Shown here: positions 26,247 through 35,184 of the stretch, in pieces
Layout: each line of letters opens with the position of its first letter
How positions within the stretch are numbered: the stretch's first letter is position 1
Assembly: GCF_022347685.1 (NCBI RefSeq)
Contig: NZ_JAKRGF010000005.1
Span: forward strand, 124,001 to 188,000
From: Thalassobius sp. Cn5-15
GTDB taxonomy: Bacteria; Pseudomonadota; Alphaproteobacteria; Rhodobacterales; Rhodobacteraceae
DNA length: 64,000 bases
Reading direction: 5' to 3'
Made by a program: the position numbers and the translations under genes
The notes under the pieces: model-generated
What the model was told of the DNA's origin: nothing
What the model saw: the letters and a program-made list of their open reading frames with translations, nothing else
Databases searched by the model: none

Positions 26247-27107
26247 ATGCCTGATATCCCACCTTCTGTTGCCGGATTTCTGGCGGCCTCGCCTCAGGCG
26301 CGGCAGGAGGGGTATATTGACCTTGGCTTTCAGCGGCAGGCCTCGCTTTGGCGCAATTGCCATGACCGGATCAGCTATGTGGCCCCAGAAGGGCATTGTT
26401 TCAGCTTCTACGCTCAAGGGGGACGTGGCACGCGCCGCGTCGATGGCGCGCCGATCAATGGCTGGGCTGGGGCGGTCTGTATCCTGCCTCATGGCATGGA
26501 TTCGGAGTGGGAGATCACTGATCCTTTCTCCTTCGTCCACCTCTACCTCACCGATGTCGAATTGCGCCGCGCCTTTGCCGAGACGTTTGATTGCGATAGC
26601 CGACTGATGGAGCTGAGCGATGAAACCTATTTCGACGCGCCGTGGCTGGCGGGCCATTTCCTGACCATCCAACAGGCCACCACCAGCGGCAATCCGGTGC
26701 AGGCCGAAGAGGCGGTGAGCGAACTGATCCACGCTATATTCGCTGCGGGCATCGGGGTGACCCAGCAGCGGCGGCAATTGGCGGGCGGTCTGTCACCTTA
26801 TCGGATGCGGCAGATCCGTGATCATGTGCGTGCGGATCTGTCGCGTAAGGTCACGCTGGAGGATCTGGCGCGGCTTTGCGATCTGTCGGCGTTTCATCTA
26901 CAACGCAGTTTCCGCGCCACAATGGGGATCAGTCCGAGCGACTGGCTTTTGCGCCTGAGGATCGAGGCGGCGAAAGGCATGATTGCGCACGGTGACGAAT
27001 TGGCCGAGGTCGCCAGCGCCACAGGCTTTTCCAGTCAAAGCCACCTGAGTCGCAGCTTCAAGGCGCAGATGGGGCTGACGCCCGGTGCGTATCGGCGTTG
27101 TCTGTAG
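26247..27107 (+). CDS. AraC family transcriptional regulator
   Basis: The 286-residue protein has an N-terminal sensing part of about 180 residues (cupin-like: RISYVAPEGHCFSFYAQGG, AVCILPHGMDSEW) and a C-terminal double helix-turn-helix of the AraC type (RKVTLEDLARLCDLSAFHL, then LAEVASATGFSSQSHLSRSF and the closing GLTPGAYR). Such proteins activate nearby genes on binding a small ligand. The start is the ATG at 26247. The gene is divergent from the EamA transporter at 25182-26090, which suggests that the transporter exports the ligand or a related toxic compound. It converges on the LytTR gene, 24 bases away. Confidence 0.9.
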   Translation: MPDIPPSVAGFLAASPQARQEGYIDLGFQRQASLWRNCHDRISYVAPEGHCFSFYAQGGRGTRRVDGAPINGWAGAVCILPHGMDSEWEITDPFSFVHLYLTDVELRRAFAETFDCDSRLMELSDETYFDAPWLAGHFLTIQQATTSGNPVQAEEAVSELIHAIFAAGIGVTQQRRQLAGGLSPYRMRQIRDHVRADLSRKVTLEDLARLCDLSAFHLQRSFRATMGISPSDWLLRLRIEAAKGMIAHGDELAEVASATGFSSQSHLSRSFKAQMGLTPGAYRRCL

Positions 27108-27131
27108 GGCGTTTGCGCGTTTTGCATTGCT

Positions 27132-27935
27132 CTAGCGGGGCAGTAGGCCCGCGTCCCGGACCTTAGGCAGGTTGGCGCGGCTGACGGGAATCTCTTCCCC
27201 AGTGGTCATGGTGAGGATGGCGCGGTCCCCTTCCTTGCGCGCCGCGTTCACCTGATCAAAGGCGGCCCAATAGGACCTGTGCACCTGCGCGCCAGAGGTT
27301 TCGCCAACCTCGCGGATGGCGTCGGAAAGGCGCATCAACAGCATTTCTTCGCCCTTCAGGGTTTTGACGCGCACATAGTGGTCCTCAACGCAAAGCGCGA
27401 CGAGGGGCGCGCGTTTGTCCAGTGGCAGGCGGTCCAGCAACGGGATTTGCGGCAGCTGGGATATGGGGGTGTCTTGGGGGGCTGCAGGTTGAACGGCTGG
27501 CGTGAGCGTGTGTTTTTGGCTGAGGTAGGTGACAGAACCGGTTACAATCAGGCAGATTGCAAACAACACCGGCACCAGTTGCGCCAAGGCCGCGCGATCT
27601 GGCAGCCAGTGAAAGACCAGCGCATTGAGGCCTAGAACCAACGCGGTGATCCCAAGCGTGGTGCAGAGTGTGCTGATCAGAACCCGTGCCAGTTGCCCGC
27701 GCCCGGCAAAACGCAGCTGCACTAGAGCGGACGCCAGACTGCCCCAAGCATAGCCCAGCCCGCACATTCCGCCCCAATAGGCCAGACGCTCTACCAGGTT
27801 CAGCCGTTCGGCGGTGCCAAAGGGCCCCGCGAGCCCTAGCACCGCGGCAACAGCGCTCAGCACGATCAGCGTTTCTGCGCGGGACATATGGGTCCGCCAT
27901 TCACGAAGCGCGGAATGCGCGTACGGGTCAGTCAC
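27132..27935 (-). CDS. Membrane-bound LytTR DNA-binding regulator
   Basis: The 267-residue protein has four predicted transmembrane segments at about residues 20-150 (LIVLSAVAAVLGLAGPFG, YWGGMCGLGYAWGSLASALV, VLISTLCTTLGITALVLGL, LVPVLFAICLIVTGSVTYL). A linker and a C-terminal LytTR domain follow (APLVALCVEDHYVRVKTLKG, EMLLMRLSDAIREV, QVHRSYWAAFDQV, RAILTMTTGEEIPVSR). It would bind DNA from the membrane without a phosphorylation domain. The GTG at 27935 has GAGGA at a spacing of six; the frame stays open further upstream to 28133 but without a comparable site. The DUF2306 gene is divergent. Confidence 0.85.
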   Translation of the reverse strand: MTDPYAHSALREWRTHMSRAETLIVLSAVAAVLGLAGPFGTAERLNLVERLAYWGGMCGLGYAWGSLASALVQLRFAGRGQLARVLISTLCTTLGITALVLGLNALVFHWLPDRAALAQLVPVLFAICLIVTGSVTYLSQKHTLTPAVQPAAPQDTPISQLPQIPLLDRLPLDKRAPLVALCVEDHYVRVKTLKGEEMLLMRLSDAIREVGETSGAQVHRSYWAAFDQVNAARKEGDRAILTMTTGEEIPVSRANLPKVRDAGLLPR

Positions 27936-28095
27936 GAATGTTTCCTCATCCTTTGCGTAGGCGCGATAGCAGGGGCCCCGTGCCTGTTTTATCGATTTTG
28001 TTAACATGCCCAGCCTCGCCCCGCATGTCCAATTCAGATAGATGGCGCGGCGGTTGTTGGGGACAACAATTACCCGTGTTTTCAGAAGGTCCGCC

Positions 28096-28617
28096 ATGTC
28101 CCTTGCCCCGTTTCTCACCGCGCCGCTGATCATTCAAATCCATGCGTTTGCTGCCTTGATGGCCCTGCTAGCGGGGCCTGTGGCCCTTTATGGGCGCAAA
28201 GGGCACGCAGCGGCGGGGCGCTGGCATCGGCGGGTGGGATACCTGTGGTTTGTGATGATGGCCCTGACGGCGCTGTCGTCGTTTGGAATCGGGGGCTTTG
28301 GCTGGATCGGTCCCTTTAGTCCGATCCACCTTTTGTCCATTTCGACGCTGACGACGTTGTGGCTGTCGTTTCACTATGCCAGATCAGGCCGGGTCATCGC
28401 GCATCAGAGGTCGATGCGTAGCCTGTATTGGTATGGGCTGGTGATTGCGGGGATCTTGAACTTCCTCCCCGGTCGCACGACCAACCGCGCCCTGTTAGGC
28501 GAGGCGGGGCAGGCGGGGATATATGTGATCGCACTGGCGTTCTTGGCGCTGGGCGCGCGCGCGATCTGGCTTCGGCGCTTTGGCGATAAAGCGCGAGGGC
28601 CGCTGCAATTCAATTAG
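28096..28617 (+). CDS. DUF2306-like membrane protein
   Basis: The 173-residue protein has four or five hydrophobic segments ([94 protein letters not shown]). The histidines after segment one ([11 protein letters not shown]) and in LSFHYARS are like the heme-type DUF2306 proteins; heme binding is not shown. The ATG at 28096 has AGAAGGT before it. The gene lies divergent from the LytTR regulator and overlaps the end of lipB by four bases tail to tail. A LytTR regulator next to its membrane target is a common layout; its role here is inferred. Confidence 0.75.
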   Translation: MSLAPFLTAPLIIQIHAFAALMALLAGPVALYGRKGHAAAGRWHRRVGYLWFVMMALTALSSFGIGGFGWIGPFSPIHLLSISTLTTLWLSFHYARSGRVIAHQRSMRSLYWYGLVIAGILNFLPGRTTNRALLGEAGQAGIYVIALAFLALGARAIWLRRFGDKARGPLQFN

Positions 28618-29273
28618 GCGGGCAGCTCGCCAAAGACCTGATCGAACTGGCGGCGCAGGGCCACATCCACGTCTTCCATCGTGACGGGCAGACCCAGATC
28701 GACGAGGCTGGTCACGCCGTATTCGGTGATGCCGCAGGGCACAATGCCGCTAAAGTGGTCCAGGTCCGGTTCCACATTGATGGAGATGCCGTGAAAACTA
28801 ACCCATTTGCGCAGACGGATTCCGATTGCAGCCACCTTGTCCTCGGCAATGCCGCCGGTGATGGTTTTTGGCTTCTCCGGGCGCTGGATCCAGACGCCAA
28901 CGCGGCCATCGCGGATTTCGCCGGTCAGGTTAAACTCGGCCAGTGTGTCGATGACCCATTGTTCCAGCTGTTTGACGAACTTGTGCACATCGCGGCCGCG
29001 TTTGCCGACGTTCAGCATCACATAAACCACGCGCTGGCCGGGACCGTGGTAGGTGTATTCGCCGCCGCGCCGCGTCACATGCACGGGGAACCGGTCGGGA
29101 TCGGTTAGGTCCGGGGCCTTGGCTGAGGTGCCAGCGGTATAAAGAGGTGCATGCTCCAATAGCCACACGCATTCCTCGGCCTCACCGGCTGCGATGGCGT
29201 TGGCGCGTGCCTCCATGAAATCGACGGCCTCCTGATAGGGGACGAGGTCTTTGCTGACGATCCATTCGACCAT
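28614..29273 (-). CDS. lipB: Octanoyl-[acyl-carrier-protein]:protein N-octanoyltransferase
   Basis: The 219-residue cytoplasmic enzyme moves octanoyl groups from acyl-carrier protein to lipoyl domains of 2-oxoacid dehydrogenases and the glycine cleavage H protein. The landmarks [16 protein letters not shown], the catalytic Lys in [23 protein letters not shown] and the catalytic Cys in GIVPCGI are present. The ATG at 29273 fits the family N-terminus ([10 protein letters not shown]). A GTG at 29294 is also in frame, and no strong ribosome binding site decides. It overlaps the end of the DUF2306 gene by four bases. Confidence 0.94.
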   Translation of the reverse strand: MVEWIVSKDLVPYQEAVDFMEARANAIAAGEAEECVWLLEHAPLYTAGTSAKAPDLTDPDRFPVHVTRRGGEYTYHGPGQRVVYVMLNVGKRGRDVHKFVKQLEQWVIDTLAEFNLTGEIRDGRVGVWIQRPEKPKTITGGIAEDKVAAIGIRLRKWVSFHGISINVEPDLDHFSGIVPCGITEYGVTSLVDLGLPVTMEDVDVALRRQFDQVFGELPA

Positions 29274-29388
29274 GAGGGAACCTGCTGATTTCACACCGCT
29301 TTACGTGTGTGCGTTGGTTTTGTTTCGCGCCAGGATGAAAGTGCGCTAAAATGATTCCATTACTCTATCTTTATATGGAGGAAAGCAG

Positions 29389-31032
29389 ATGTTTTCCAAG
29401 TCGATTAAGACAGCAGTGATGGCCAGTTTTCTTATGACGTCAGGTGCCGCGCCCGTGTTGGCGGACAATGTCGGCGCTGCACTCATTGGGGGGATAATCG
29501 GTGGCGCGCTGGTCAACGAAGCCAACAAAAATAAACGCAAGATCTACAGCCCTCGAAAAAGCTCCAGCAATAGTGTTGCCCGCCAGCAAAATCGAGAGAC
29601 CCAGAGCGCACTCAATTATTTCGGGTTCCCCGCAGGCACGCCCGATGGCGTGATGGGCAAACGTTCGCGGTCGGCAGTGGCGCAGTATCAGGTATTCATG
29701 GGCTACCCAAGCACCGGTCAATTGACCCAATACGAGCGGGATTTCCTTGTGTCCTCGTACAGTCGGGCCCAGATTGGTGGCCCACAGGTGATTAAGGCGA
29801 TGCAGGGCCCGACGGGCGTGCGCGCCTTGTTGCAGACTTGGCGCGATGAGGCGATGGGCACGACCCGCTCGATGGCCAGCCTTGGCACCGGATATGGTGG
29901 GTTGCCGATTGAAGTGAGCCAAGCGATCGATGAAATTGCCGCCAGTTCTGATCCCAGCGCGGAACAGTTGATGCAGCGTTCTGGTTTCATGCAACTGTCT
30001 GACCTGAATGGCGATGGGCGCAACGACTATATTCTGGACACGTCGGTTTCGGGTAGCAGCTTCTGGTGTGGGGCGGCGAATTGTACTGTTATGGTCTTCG
30101 CCTCCAGTGCACAGGGATATCAGCGCTCGGACTTTCTGGCCCGTGGTGGCCTGACCCCAGCCAATTTTCAATGTCAGCAGTCGGCGTGTCAGGTGGTCGA
30201 TCCCCAGGCCGCCCTCACGGCGGCCCCTGTCACGACAACGGCGGGGGGCGTTGTTCCGCAATCCGTGCAGCCTACACCACAGCAGCCTGTAACGCAGATG
30301 GCAGCGGCCACAGCGCCCACCGTGGGCATTCAGCCGTTTGCTTTTGCTGCGGATGCGCCAGCGGAGGTGTCACTGGCTAGCCACTGCAGCAAAGTGGGGC
30401 TGATGACCAATTCCAACGGCGGTTTCATGACGCTTGCGACTCTGCGTGATCCTGATCTGGCGCTGGGCGAACAGTTCTGCCTGACGCGCAGCTATGCCAT
30501 CGGTAACGGCGAGGCGCTGGTTGCTAAGGTGCAAGGCGCCACCGCCGCGCAGATTGATGGTCAGTGTGATGCGTTTGGTCCGGCGGCCGCGCCTTATATC
30601 GCAGCCCTCGGCGTGAAGCCCGCAACAGAGGTGATCAGCGATGTGCAGAAGTTTGTTCTGTCAGCCAGTATGTCGATTGAACAACTGTCCAGTACTGCGC
30701 AGATCTGCCTCTATTCTGGTTATCGACGTGACAACATGCCAGTGGCACTTGGTTCAGCGCTGTTGATGGTGGGCGTCGGTCAGTTGCCTTATGCGGAACT
30801 GGTGGGCCACCACCTGTCGCAGGGCTTTGGCACCGCCGCCAATACTGATCATGCCCGCGACTGGTATGCGCTGGCCGTCACTGCGCTGGAAGGCGGCGCG
30901 GCACCAGTATTTGCCCCGGCGCAGCCCGAGCGGATCGCGCTGATCAAAGCGGCTGCGAAAGGTCTGAGTGAGGTTGCAGCAATGCCCGCAACAGACACCG
31001 GTGCATTGCCCAATTTTAACCTTGGTGAATAA
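29389..31032 (+). CDS. Secreted peptidoglycan-binding-domain protein
   Basis: The 547-residue protein has a signal peptide (MFSKSIKTAVMASFLMTSGAA, mature part from about ADN near residue 26) and a glycine-zipper-like segment (VGAALIGGIIGGALV). A peptidoglycan-binding_1 type domain lies at about residues 65-125 (ETQSALNYFGFPAGTPDGVMGKR in two runs, SAVAQYQVFMGYPSTGQLT). A Ca-binding-like stretch DLNGDGRND occurs at about 205. The rest, about 250 residues, is unassigned, with a Pro/Thr/Gln-rich linker near 290-310. The start has GGAGGAAAGCAG before it. It is likely periplasmic or outer-membrane associated. A terminator follows before tRNA-Leu. Confidence 0.75.
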   Translation: MFSKSIKTAVMASFLMTSGAAPVLADNVGAALIGGIIGGALVNEANKNKRKIYSPRKSSSNSVARQQNRETQSALNYFGFPAGTPDGVMGKRSRSAVAQYQVFMGYPSTGQLTQYERDFLVSSYSRAQIGGPQVIKAMQGPTGVRALLQTWRDEAMGTTRSMASLGTGYGGLPIEVSQAIDEIAASSDPSAEQLMQRSGFMQLSDLNGDGRNDYILDTSVSGSSFWCGAANCTVMVFASSAQGYQRSDFLARGGLTPANFQCQQSACQVVDPQAALTAAPVTTTAGGVVPQSVQPTPQQPVTQMAAATAPTVGIQPFAFAADAPAEVSLASHCSKVGLMTNSNGGFMTLATLRDPDLALGEQFCLTRSYAIGNGEALVAKVQGATAAQIDGQCDAFGPAAAPYIAALGVKPATEVISDVQKFVLSASMSIEQLSSTAQICLYSGYRRDNMPVALGSALLMVGVGQLPYAELVGHHLSQGFGTAANTDHARDWYALAVTALEGGAAPVFAPAQPERIALIKAAAKGLSEVAAMPATDTGALPNFNLGE

Positions 31033-31080
31033 GAACCTGCGCCCTCATCGGGCGGAAATCCCGACGGTATGAAAGCCAAG

Positions 31081-31118
31081 AAGGCCCGCCCGTATTCGGT
31101 GGGCTTTCTCTTTCTCTT
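31081..31118 (+). terminator. Intrinsic terminator after peptidoglycan-binding protein
   Basis: A 10-bp stem with two G-U pairs (AAGGCCCGCC / GGTGGGCTTT) and a 7-nt loop runs into TCTCTTTCTCTT, about 50 bases after the stop. Confidence 0.75.
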
Positions 31119-31194
31119 GCATGGATAAGAAAATTTTGAGAAAGCCGTTTTTGCCTCTTCACATCCCTGTAAGCCTGTTCTACACACCCCTCAC

Positions 31195-31728
31195 TCATCT
31201 GAGCACGTGCGGTCGTGGCGGAATTGGTAGACGCGCAGCGTTGAGGTCGCTGTTCCTTAACCGGAGTGGAAGTTCGAGTCTTCTCGACCGCACCATTTCA
31301 CATTTTGATGTGAAATCCGCTAAAAACTCAAAAACTACAGGCGTATGTGGAATTTGATAACCGTTTTGGCGGTCGTATGCCAATGGTGCTTTGAAAGCTG
31401 TTTTTAGGATGGTTTTGCGCACTTCTAGTGATCCCTTTTCGTATATATTCCAAGGATTTGAGAGGAATTCTCTCAATAGTTCGATAATTTCGCCGAGTGT
31501 ACTCTTCGGTTTGGTGTTTTGGGATAGCTTGTCTGTCAGCAAAAACCTGTCCTCTCCCAGCTTCGCGATCTTGCTTTCGAGCGCAGCCATGACCTTTGGA
31601 TTCAAGGTCTCGACCATGCGTTCGACAAGCGCATCCTGCTGCTTATCCAGCTCTTTGTACTGGCGTCTAATTTCAGCCTTTGCTTGCTTGGCCTGATCAC
31701 CTGCTCTGAAATCTGGAAATCGGGCCAT
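31195..31728 (-). pseudogene. C-terminal remnant of a large serine recombinase abutting tRNA-Leu
   Basis: A 177-codon frame encodes a coiled-coil and C-terminal segment like those of large serine recombinases (integrases): RRQYKELDKQQDALVERMVE, LNPKVMAALESKIAKL, LREFLSNPWNIYEKGSLEVR, ILKTAFKAPLAYDRQNGYQ. The N-terminal catalytic resolvase domain (with the Ser nucleophile) and the zinc-ribbon region are missing; the frame is closed by a TAA just before the ATG at 31728. From about 31311 downward the frame is antisense to the start of the flanking DNA and the tRNA (RSRRLELPLRLRNSDL). Such run-through is what I recall for roseobacter recombinases integrated at tRNA genes. It is most likely the stump of the integrase of an element inserted at tRNA-Leu. 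Confidence 0.75.
31209..31295 (+). tRNA. tRNA-Leu (anticodon GAG)
   Basis: The 87-base gene has an acceptor stem GCGGTCG / CGACCGC, a D arm with TGGCGGAATTGGTAGACGC, the anticodon loop TTGAGGT giving GAG (reads CUC/CUU), a long variable arm (TGTTCCTTAACCGGAGT) typical of class II tRNA-Leu, a T arm GTTCGAGTC, discriminator A at 31292 and an encoded CCA at 31293-31295. The next gene, the serine recombinase remnant, reads antisense through it. Confidence 0.97.
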
Positions 31729-32494
31729 TTGTGATTAGAGTGTTTCGTCGTCATTTTCCCCAGGCTGCGAGGAGTAAAATGATGATCGATCCAAGAACGA
31801 AGGCATGGTTAGATGACATGTTCATTTATGCCGGAGGCAACGTTTATGGGCCAATCGTTTTCGAGTGAATTTTGAGCATGTTCTCGCGGAAAGAAACGTG
31901 ACCGCCGTAGACGACGAGAACCAAACAGATGTCAGTTTCGATTCTGATGCAGACCTGCACGCCTACCTGCTTAGACTGTATGACTATCTTTATAGATCAG
32001 GCCCGTTCCCCGACTTGATTTGATCTCTCCTTGTAGGCAAGTTGCGCCGGCGTGTTCTGCACGGAGCCGAGATCAATGTGTCATGGTGGGCTTTGCGATA
32101 TCAATCGCGACCTAAACAGGACCGTGCTGTGGGATAGTGGTCTTAGCCATAGTCGATCTCCCTTGCAGTGTGGTTGTGCAAAACCACTGTCAGGGCCTGA
32201 GACCCGGCTATGATTGCCTTGCGCTATTTGAGGGCTGCGCAGGCAATCATAGCCTCTAAATCAACGTCAGTGTGAAGGTGTTGCGGAGCAGAGCCTGCAG
32301 CCACGTGCGATGCAGGACTGACTGGTTTGGCAACACACCTTTACCCCTTCACATCAGGCGCTCAATTTACCCCCACCAGTTTCGGCAACCATATGAGAAA
32401 ACCGCAATCAGTGGCCCAGCAAAAGAGAAAGAGACAGCGGGCCGCTGCCCAACGTCGTCCCGAAATCATGAAAAACTAAGGGAGTGGCAAGCGA
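31729..32494. other. Gene-poor integration scar with fragments and hairpins
   Basis: No convincing gene is present. On the plus strand a 29-codon frame (31779-31868, start MMIDPRTKAWLDDMF, with GAGGAG before it) is followed in another frame by 52 open codons (31865-32023, ending LYRSGPFPDLI), as if one gene had been frameshifted. On the minus strand 27 codons ending NTPAQLAYKERSNQVGERA (32081-32001) look like the tail of a transposase. This is not confirmed. Several inverted repeats cluster at 32170-32365. I read the stretch as decayed mobile DNA. Confidence 0.5.
32206..32254. repeat. Long inverted repeat in the scar region
   Basis: GGCTATGATTGCC (32206-32218) and GGCAATCATAGCC (32242-32254) are perfect 13-bp complements. 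The pairing extends inward through TTGCGC / GCGCA with one bulged T, giving about 18 paired bases around a loop of about 12 bases. There is no T-tract, so it is not a plain terminator. It could be the foldback end of an IS200/IS605-like or other single-strand mobile element, or part of a structured RNA. Confidence 0.6.
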
Positions 32495-33685
32495 TCAACG
32501 GGTCTCAGCAGCGACAAGACCACTCAAGAAATCCAAGCAGATTTCTATTTGAGAAACCTCGACAAATTCGTTCGGCTTGTGAGCTTGCTTGATAGACCCA
32601 GGGCCCACAATGACAGAGGGTATGCCGCCGATTTTCTCAAAAACGCCACCTTCGGAGCCGAACGAGACTTTCCCGCCATAGTCCGGCATCAGATCTGAAA
32701 ACCTGCGGAAACCATGGGAATTGCGGGCGTCATTCATCGCGGGATATGAGAAAATCGGTTGCCATTCAAAACCCGCATCCGATGCTTTGGCCTGCATCTC
32801 GGCCTCTATTTGCTTTGCGTCTTCCATGAATTGGGCCATTTCCCGTTCGGGATCGTTTTCACCGATTGAACGCAGCTCGTAGGTGAGTTCGCACCGATCC
32901 GGCGTGATGTTCGTTGCGACGCCACCCGCAATCGTTGTTGTCATGAAAGTCGCATGGGGCACGGTAAATTCAGGATCAAACGGGCCTTCGGTGGCGTAGC
33001 GCTCCGCTTGTGCCGTAATCAGGTTCAGAAGCCGTCCTGCATATTCGACCGCATTCACGTGGCACGGGGCCAGGGATGAGTGGCCAGATGTGCCTTTGAC
33101 AATCGCGCGCATTGCGATTTTACCCTTTTGGCCGGTGATGAGCTGCATGTCAGACGGTTCACCAATGATGGCAAAATCGGGGGGCACATCCAGACCTGCC
33201 AGATAGCGTGCAATATCGGGCGCGCCCAAACACCCGACCTCTTCATCATAAGAAAAGCACAGGTAGAACGGGCGCTCAAGCTGGGCTGCGGCCATGTCCG
33301 GGGCGATCGCCATGACACAGGCGATAAAGCCCTTCATGTCGCAGCTGCCCCGCCCATAGAGCCGACCATCGCGTTCGTGCATTTCAAATGGAGGGGTTGT
33401 CCATTCCCCCTCGTTCACAGGCACGACATCAGTATGGCCGGACAGGACGATCCCAGGTTTGTCAGATGGGCCGAAACGCGCGACAAGGTTTGCTTTTTCC
33501 CCACTTGCGTCAGGCAATATAGTCAGTTCGGCGCCCAGTTCTTTGAGGTGACTTGCCAAGTAGTCAATACTTGGCAAGTTCGATTTGTCAGACACCGTAT
33601 CAAAGCTGATCAGGTTCTGCAGATGCGCCTTGGCGCGCTCCAATGGGGACTGAATTGTGTCAACAGTCATTGCAGTCATACTCAT
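32495..33685 (-). CDS. argE: ArgE-like M20 metallo-deacetylase in a Tct transporter operon
   Basis: The 396-residue M20 family enzyme has the metal-binding texts LSGHTDVVPV, GRGSCDMKGFIA and SYDEEVGCLGA, a lid domain with GTSGHSSLAP, and the C-terminal HKPNEFVE with the last His ligand. The closest function is acetylornithine deacetylase (removal of acetate from N-acetylornithine), but M20 enzymes also act on other N-acyl amino acids. Its ATG overlaps the tctA stop (ATGA), so it is translated with the transporter and probably hydrolyses the imported substrate. It ends beside the integration scar. Confidence 0.85.
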   Translation of the reverse strand: MSMTAMTVDTIQSPLERAKAHLQNLISFDTVSDKSNLPSIDYLASHLKELGAELTILPDASGEKANLVARFGPSDKPGIVLSGHTDVVPVNEGEWTTPPFEMHERDGRLYGRGSCDMKGFIACVMAIAPDMAAAQLERPFYLCFSYDEEVGCLGAPDIARYLAGLDVPPDFAIIGEPSDMQLITGQKGKIAMRAIVKGTSGHSSLAPCHVNAVEYAGRLLNLITAQAERYATEGPFDPEFTVPHATFMTTTIAGGVATNITPDRCELTYELRSIGENDPEREMAQFMEDAKQIEAEMQAKASDAGFEWQPIFSYPAMNDARNSHGFRRFSDLMPDYGGKVSFGSEGGVFEKIGGIPSVIVGPGSIKQAHKPNEFVEVSQIEICLDFLSGLVAAETR

Positions 33686-35172
33686 GCTACTTCACCTTTA
33701 CGTTCTTTGGCTTTGTGAATTTCTCTTCGAACGGTCAGGGTGACAACGAAGATGATCAGAGCTGCGAATACCCATGTTATCGGTGAAGACAACAGGATAC
33801 CAGGTTCGCCCCGCGAAATGGCAAGTGCACGGCGCAGGTTGTCTTCGATCATCGGGCCGAGGATGAAGGCGATCAGGAACGGCGCGGCTGGGATGTTCAG
33901 CAGGAACATGCCAAAGCCGACGCAGCCCATGATCAAGAGCACCGTGACGTCAAACATGCTGGACGAAATCGAATAGATCCCGAACAGGCACAACAGCAAC
34001 ACGGTCGGTGTCAGCAATGTCTGGGGAATATGCGCGACATAGGAGAACATACGCATGGTCAGTTTTCCTGCGCCGAACAAAAGTACGGACGAGAACAGCA
34101 TCCCGATGAACAGCATGTAGATTTCATGAATGTTCGTCTGGAATAACAGCGGCCCCGGCGTCAGTCCCTGGATCATGAAAGCCCCTAGCATGACCCCTGT
34201 GATAACGTCACCGGGCACGCCCAAGGCCAACAGAGGGATCATAGTCGCCCCGCAGGCACCGTTGTTTGCCGATTCCGAGGCTGCAATGCCTTCCAACTCG
34301 CCCTTGCCAAAATTCTTCCCGTTCTTGGACGAGCGCTGTGCCTCGCCATAGGAGAAGAAGGCTGCTGCCGAAGGTCCGATCCCGGGGATGGCCCCCATGA
34401 TCACGCCGATTGAACTGCCACGCAGGATCGACTTGAACGAGCGCATGAACTCCGCCCGGCTGACCTTCTGGTCCCCGAGTTTGGCGGTTTCATTGTCAGG
34501 AGCCGCGCGCATGACGATCATCTTGATCAGCTCGGGCAGCGCAAACAGACCGATCAGAACCGGTGCCACTGACAGCCCCGCCTGCATGTCTTCGGTGAAA
34601 GCAAAGCGGAAGGAACCGTAGATGTCCTCACCAGCGGTGGCCAGCAAAAGACCCATGGCTGCGGACACCAAGCCCAGAAGCAGGGAGTTTCCGGATACGC
34701 CCGCCACAGTTGTCAGAGCGAACAGCATCAACATGAAATATTCCGGAGGCCCGACGCGCAGCGCCAAAATGGCCAGTGGGGCCGCCAGAAAGATCAGTGA
34801 CAAGTTCGAGATAAAGTCCCCGGTCACGGAGGAATAAAGCGCCATATTGAGCGCCTTGCCCGCCTTGCCCTGTTGCGCCAGCGGATATCCATCAAGCGCA
34901 GTACAGGCGGCCGACGCGGTTCCCGGCGTTTTGATCAGAATGGCCGAGACCGATCCGCCATAGGTTGACCCTTTGTAGAGGGCAACCAACATCAGGATTG
35001 AAGGCACCGGATCCATATAAAACGTGAACGGCAGGGCCAGGGTGACTGCCATCGTGCCGGTCATGCCCGGAATGGCGCCGATGATGACGCCCCCCCAGAT
35101 CCCGGCGATCATGATGAGAAGGTTTTCAAGAGTGGCAACTGCTTGCAGCGCCATTAGGATGTCATTGAGCAT
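33682..35172 (-). CDS. tctA: Tripartite tricarboxylate transporter, large permease TctA
   Basis: The 496-residue integral membrane protein has about twelve hydrophobic segments and the two family signatures (GAIPGMTGTMAVTLALPFTF and GAIPGIGPSAAAFFSYGEA). It forms the secondary-active channel that takes a solute from the periplasmic TctC protein. The family moves citrate, other carboxylates and terephthalate-like acids; the ligand here is unknown. It follows tctB with 12 bases between and overlaps the argE-like start by four bases. The whole tctC-tctB-tctA-argE set is one minus-strand operon. Confidence 0.93.
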   Translation of the reverse strand: MLNDILMALQAVATLENLLIMIAGIWGGVIIGAIPGMTGTMAVTLALPFTFYMDPVPSILMLVALYKGSTYGGSVSAILIKTPGTASAACTALDGYPLAQQGKAGKALNMALYSSVTGDFISNLSLIFLAAPLAILALRVGPPEYFMLMLFALTTVAGVSGNSLLLGLVSAAMGLLLATAGEDIYGSFRFAFTEDMQAGLSVAPVLIGLFALPELIKMIVMRAAPDNETAKLGDQKVSRAEFMRSFKSILRGSSIGVIMGAIPGIGPSAAAFFSYGEAQRSSKNGKNFGKGELEGIAASESANNGACGATMIPLLALGVPGDVITGVMLGAFMIQGLTPGPLLFQTNIHEIYMLFIGMLFSSVLLFGAGKLTMRMFSYVAHIPQTLLTPTVLLLCLFGIYSISSSMFDVTVLLIMGCVGFGMFLLNIPAAPFLIAFILGPMIEDNLRRALAISRGEPGILLSSPITWVFAALIIFVVTLTVRREIHKAKERKGEVA

Positions 35173-35184
35173 TTCTGTGTCTCC

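Noticed and set aside
31209-31311. The last codons of the recombinase frame as true protein sequence.
   Set aside because: They are the antisense of tRNA-Leu and its flank; the run-on reflects integration at the tRNA.
32206-32254. The long inverted repeat read as an integron attC site.
   Set aside because: I could not place the required core sites (GTTRRRY and RYYYAAC) at its ends, and no integron integrase is present.
32170-32260. A CRISPR array reading of the repeats in the scar.
   Set aside because: The repeats are inverted, not direct, and have no regular spacers or cas genes.
32272-32592. A 106-codon plus-strand frame in the scar region.
   Set aside because: It runs over inverted repeats and into the end of argE with basic, low-complexity text and no ribosome binding site.
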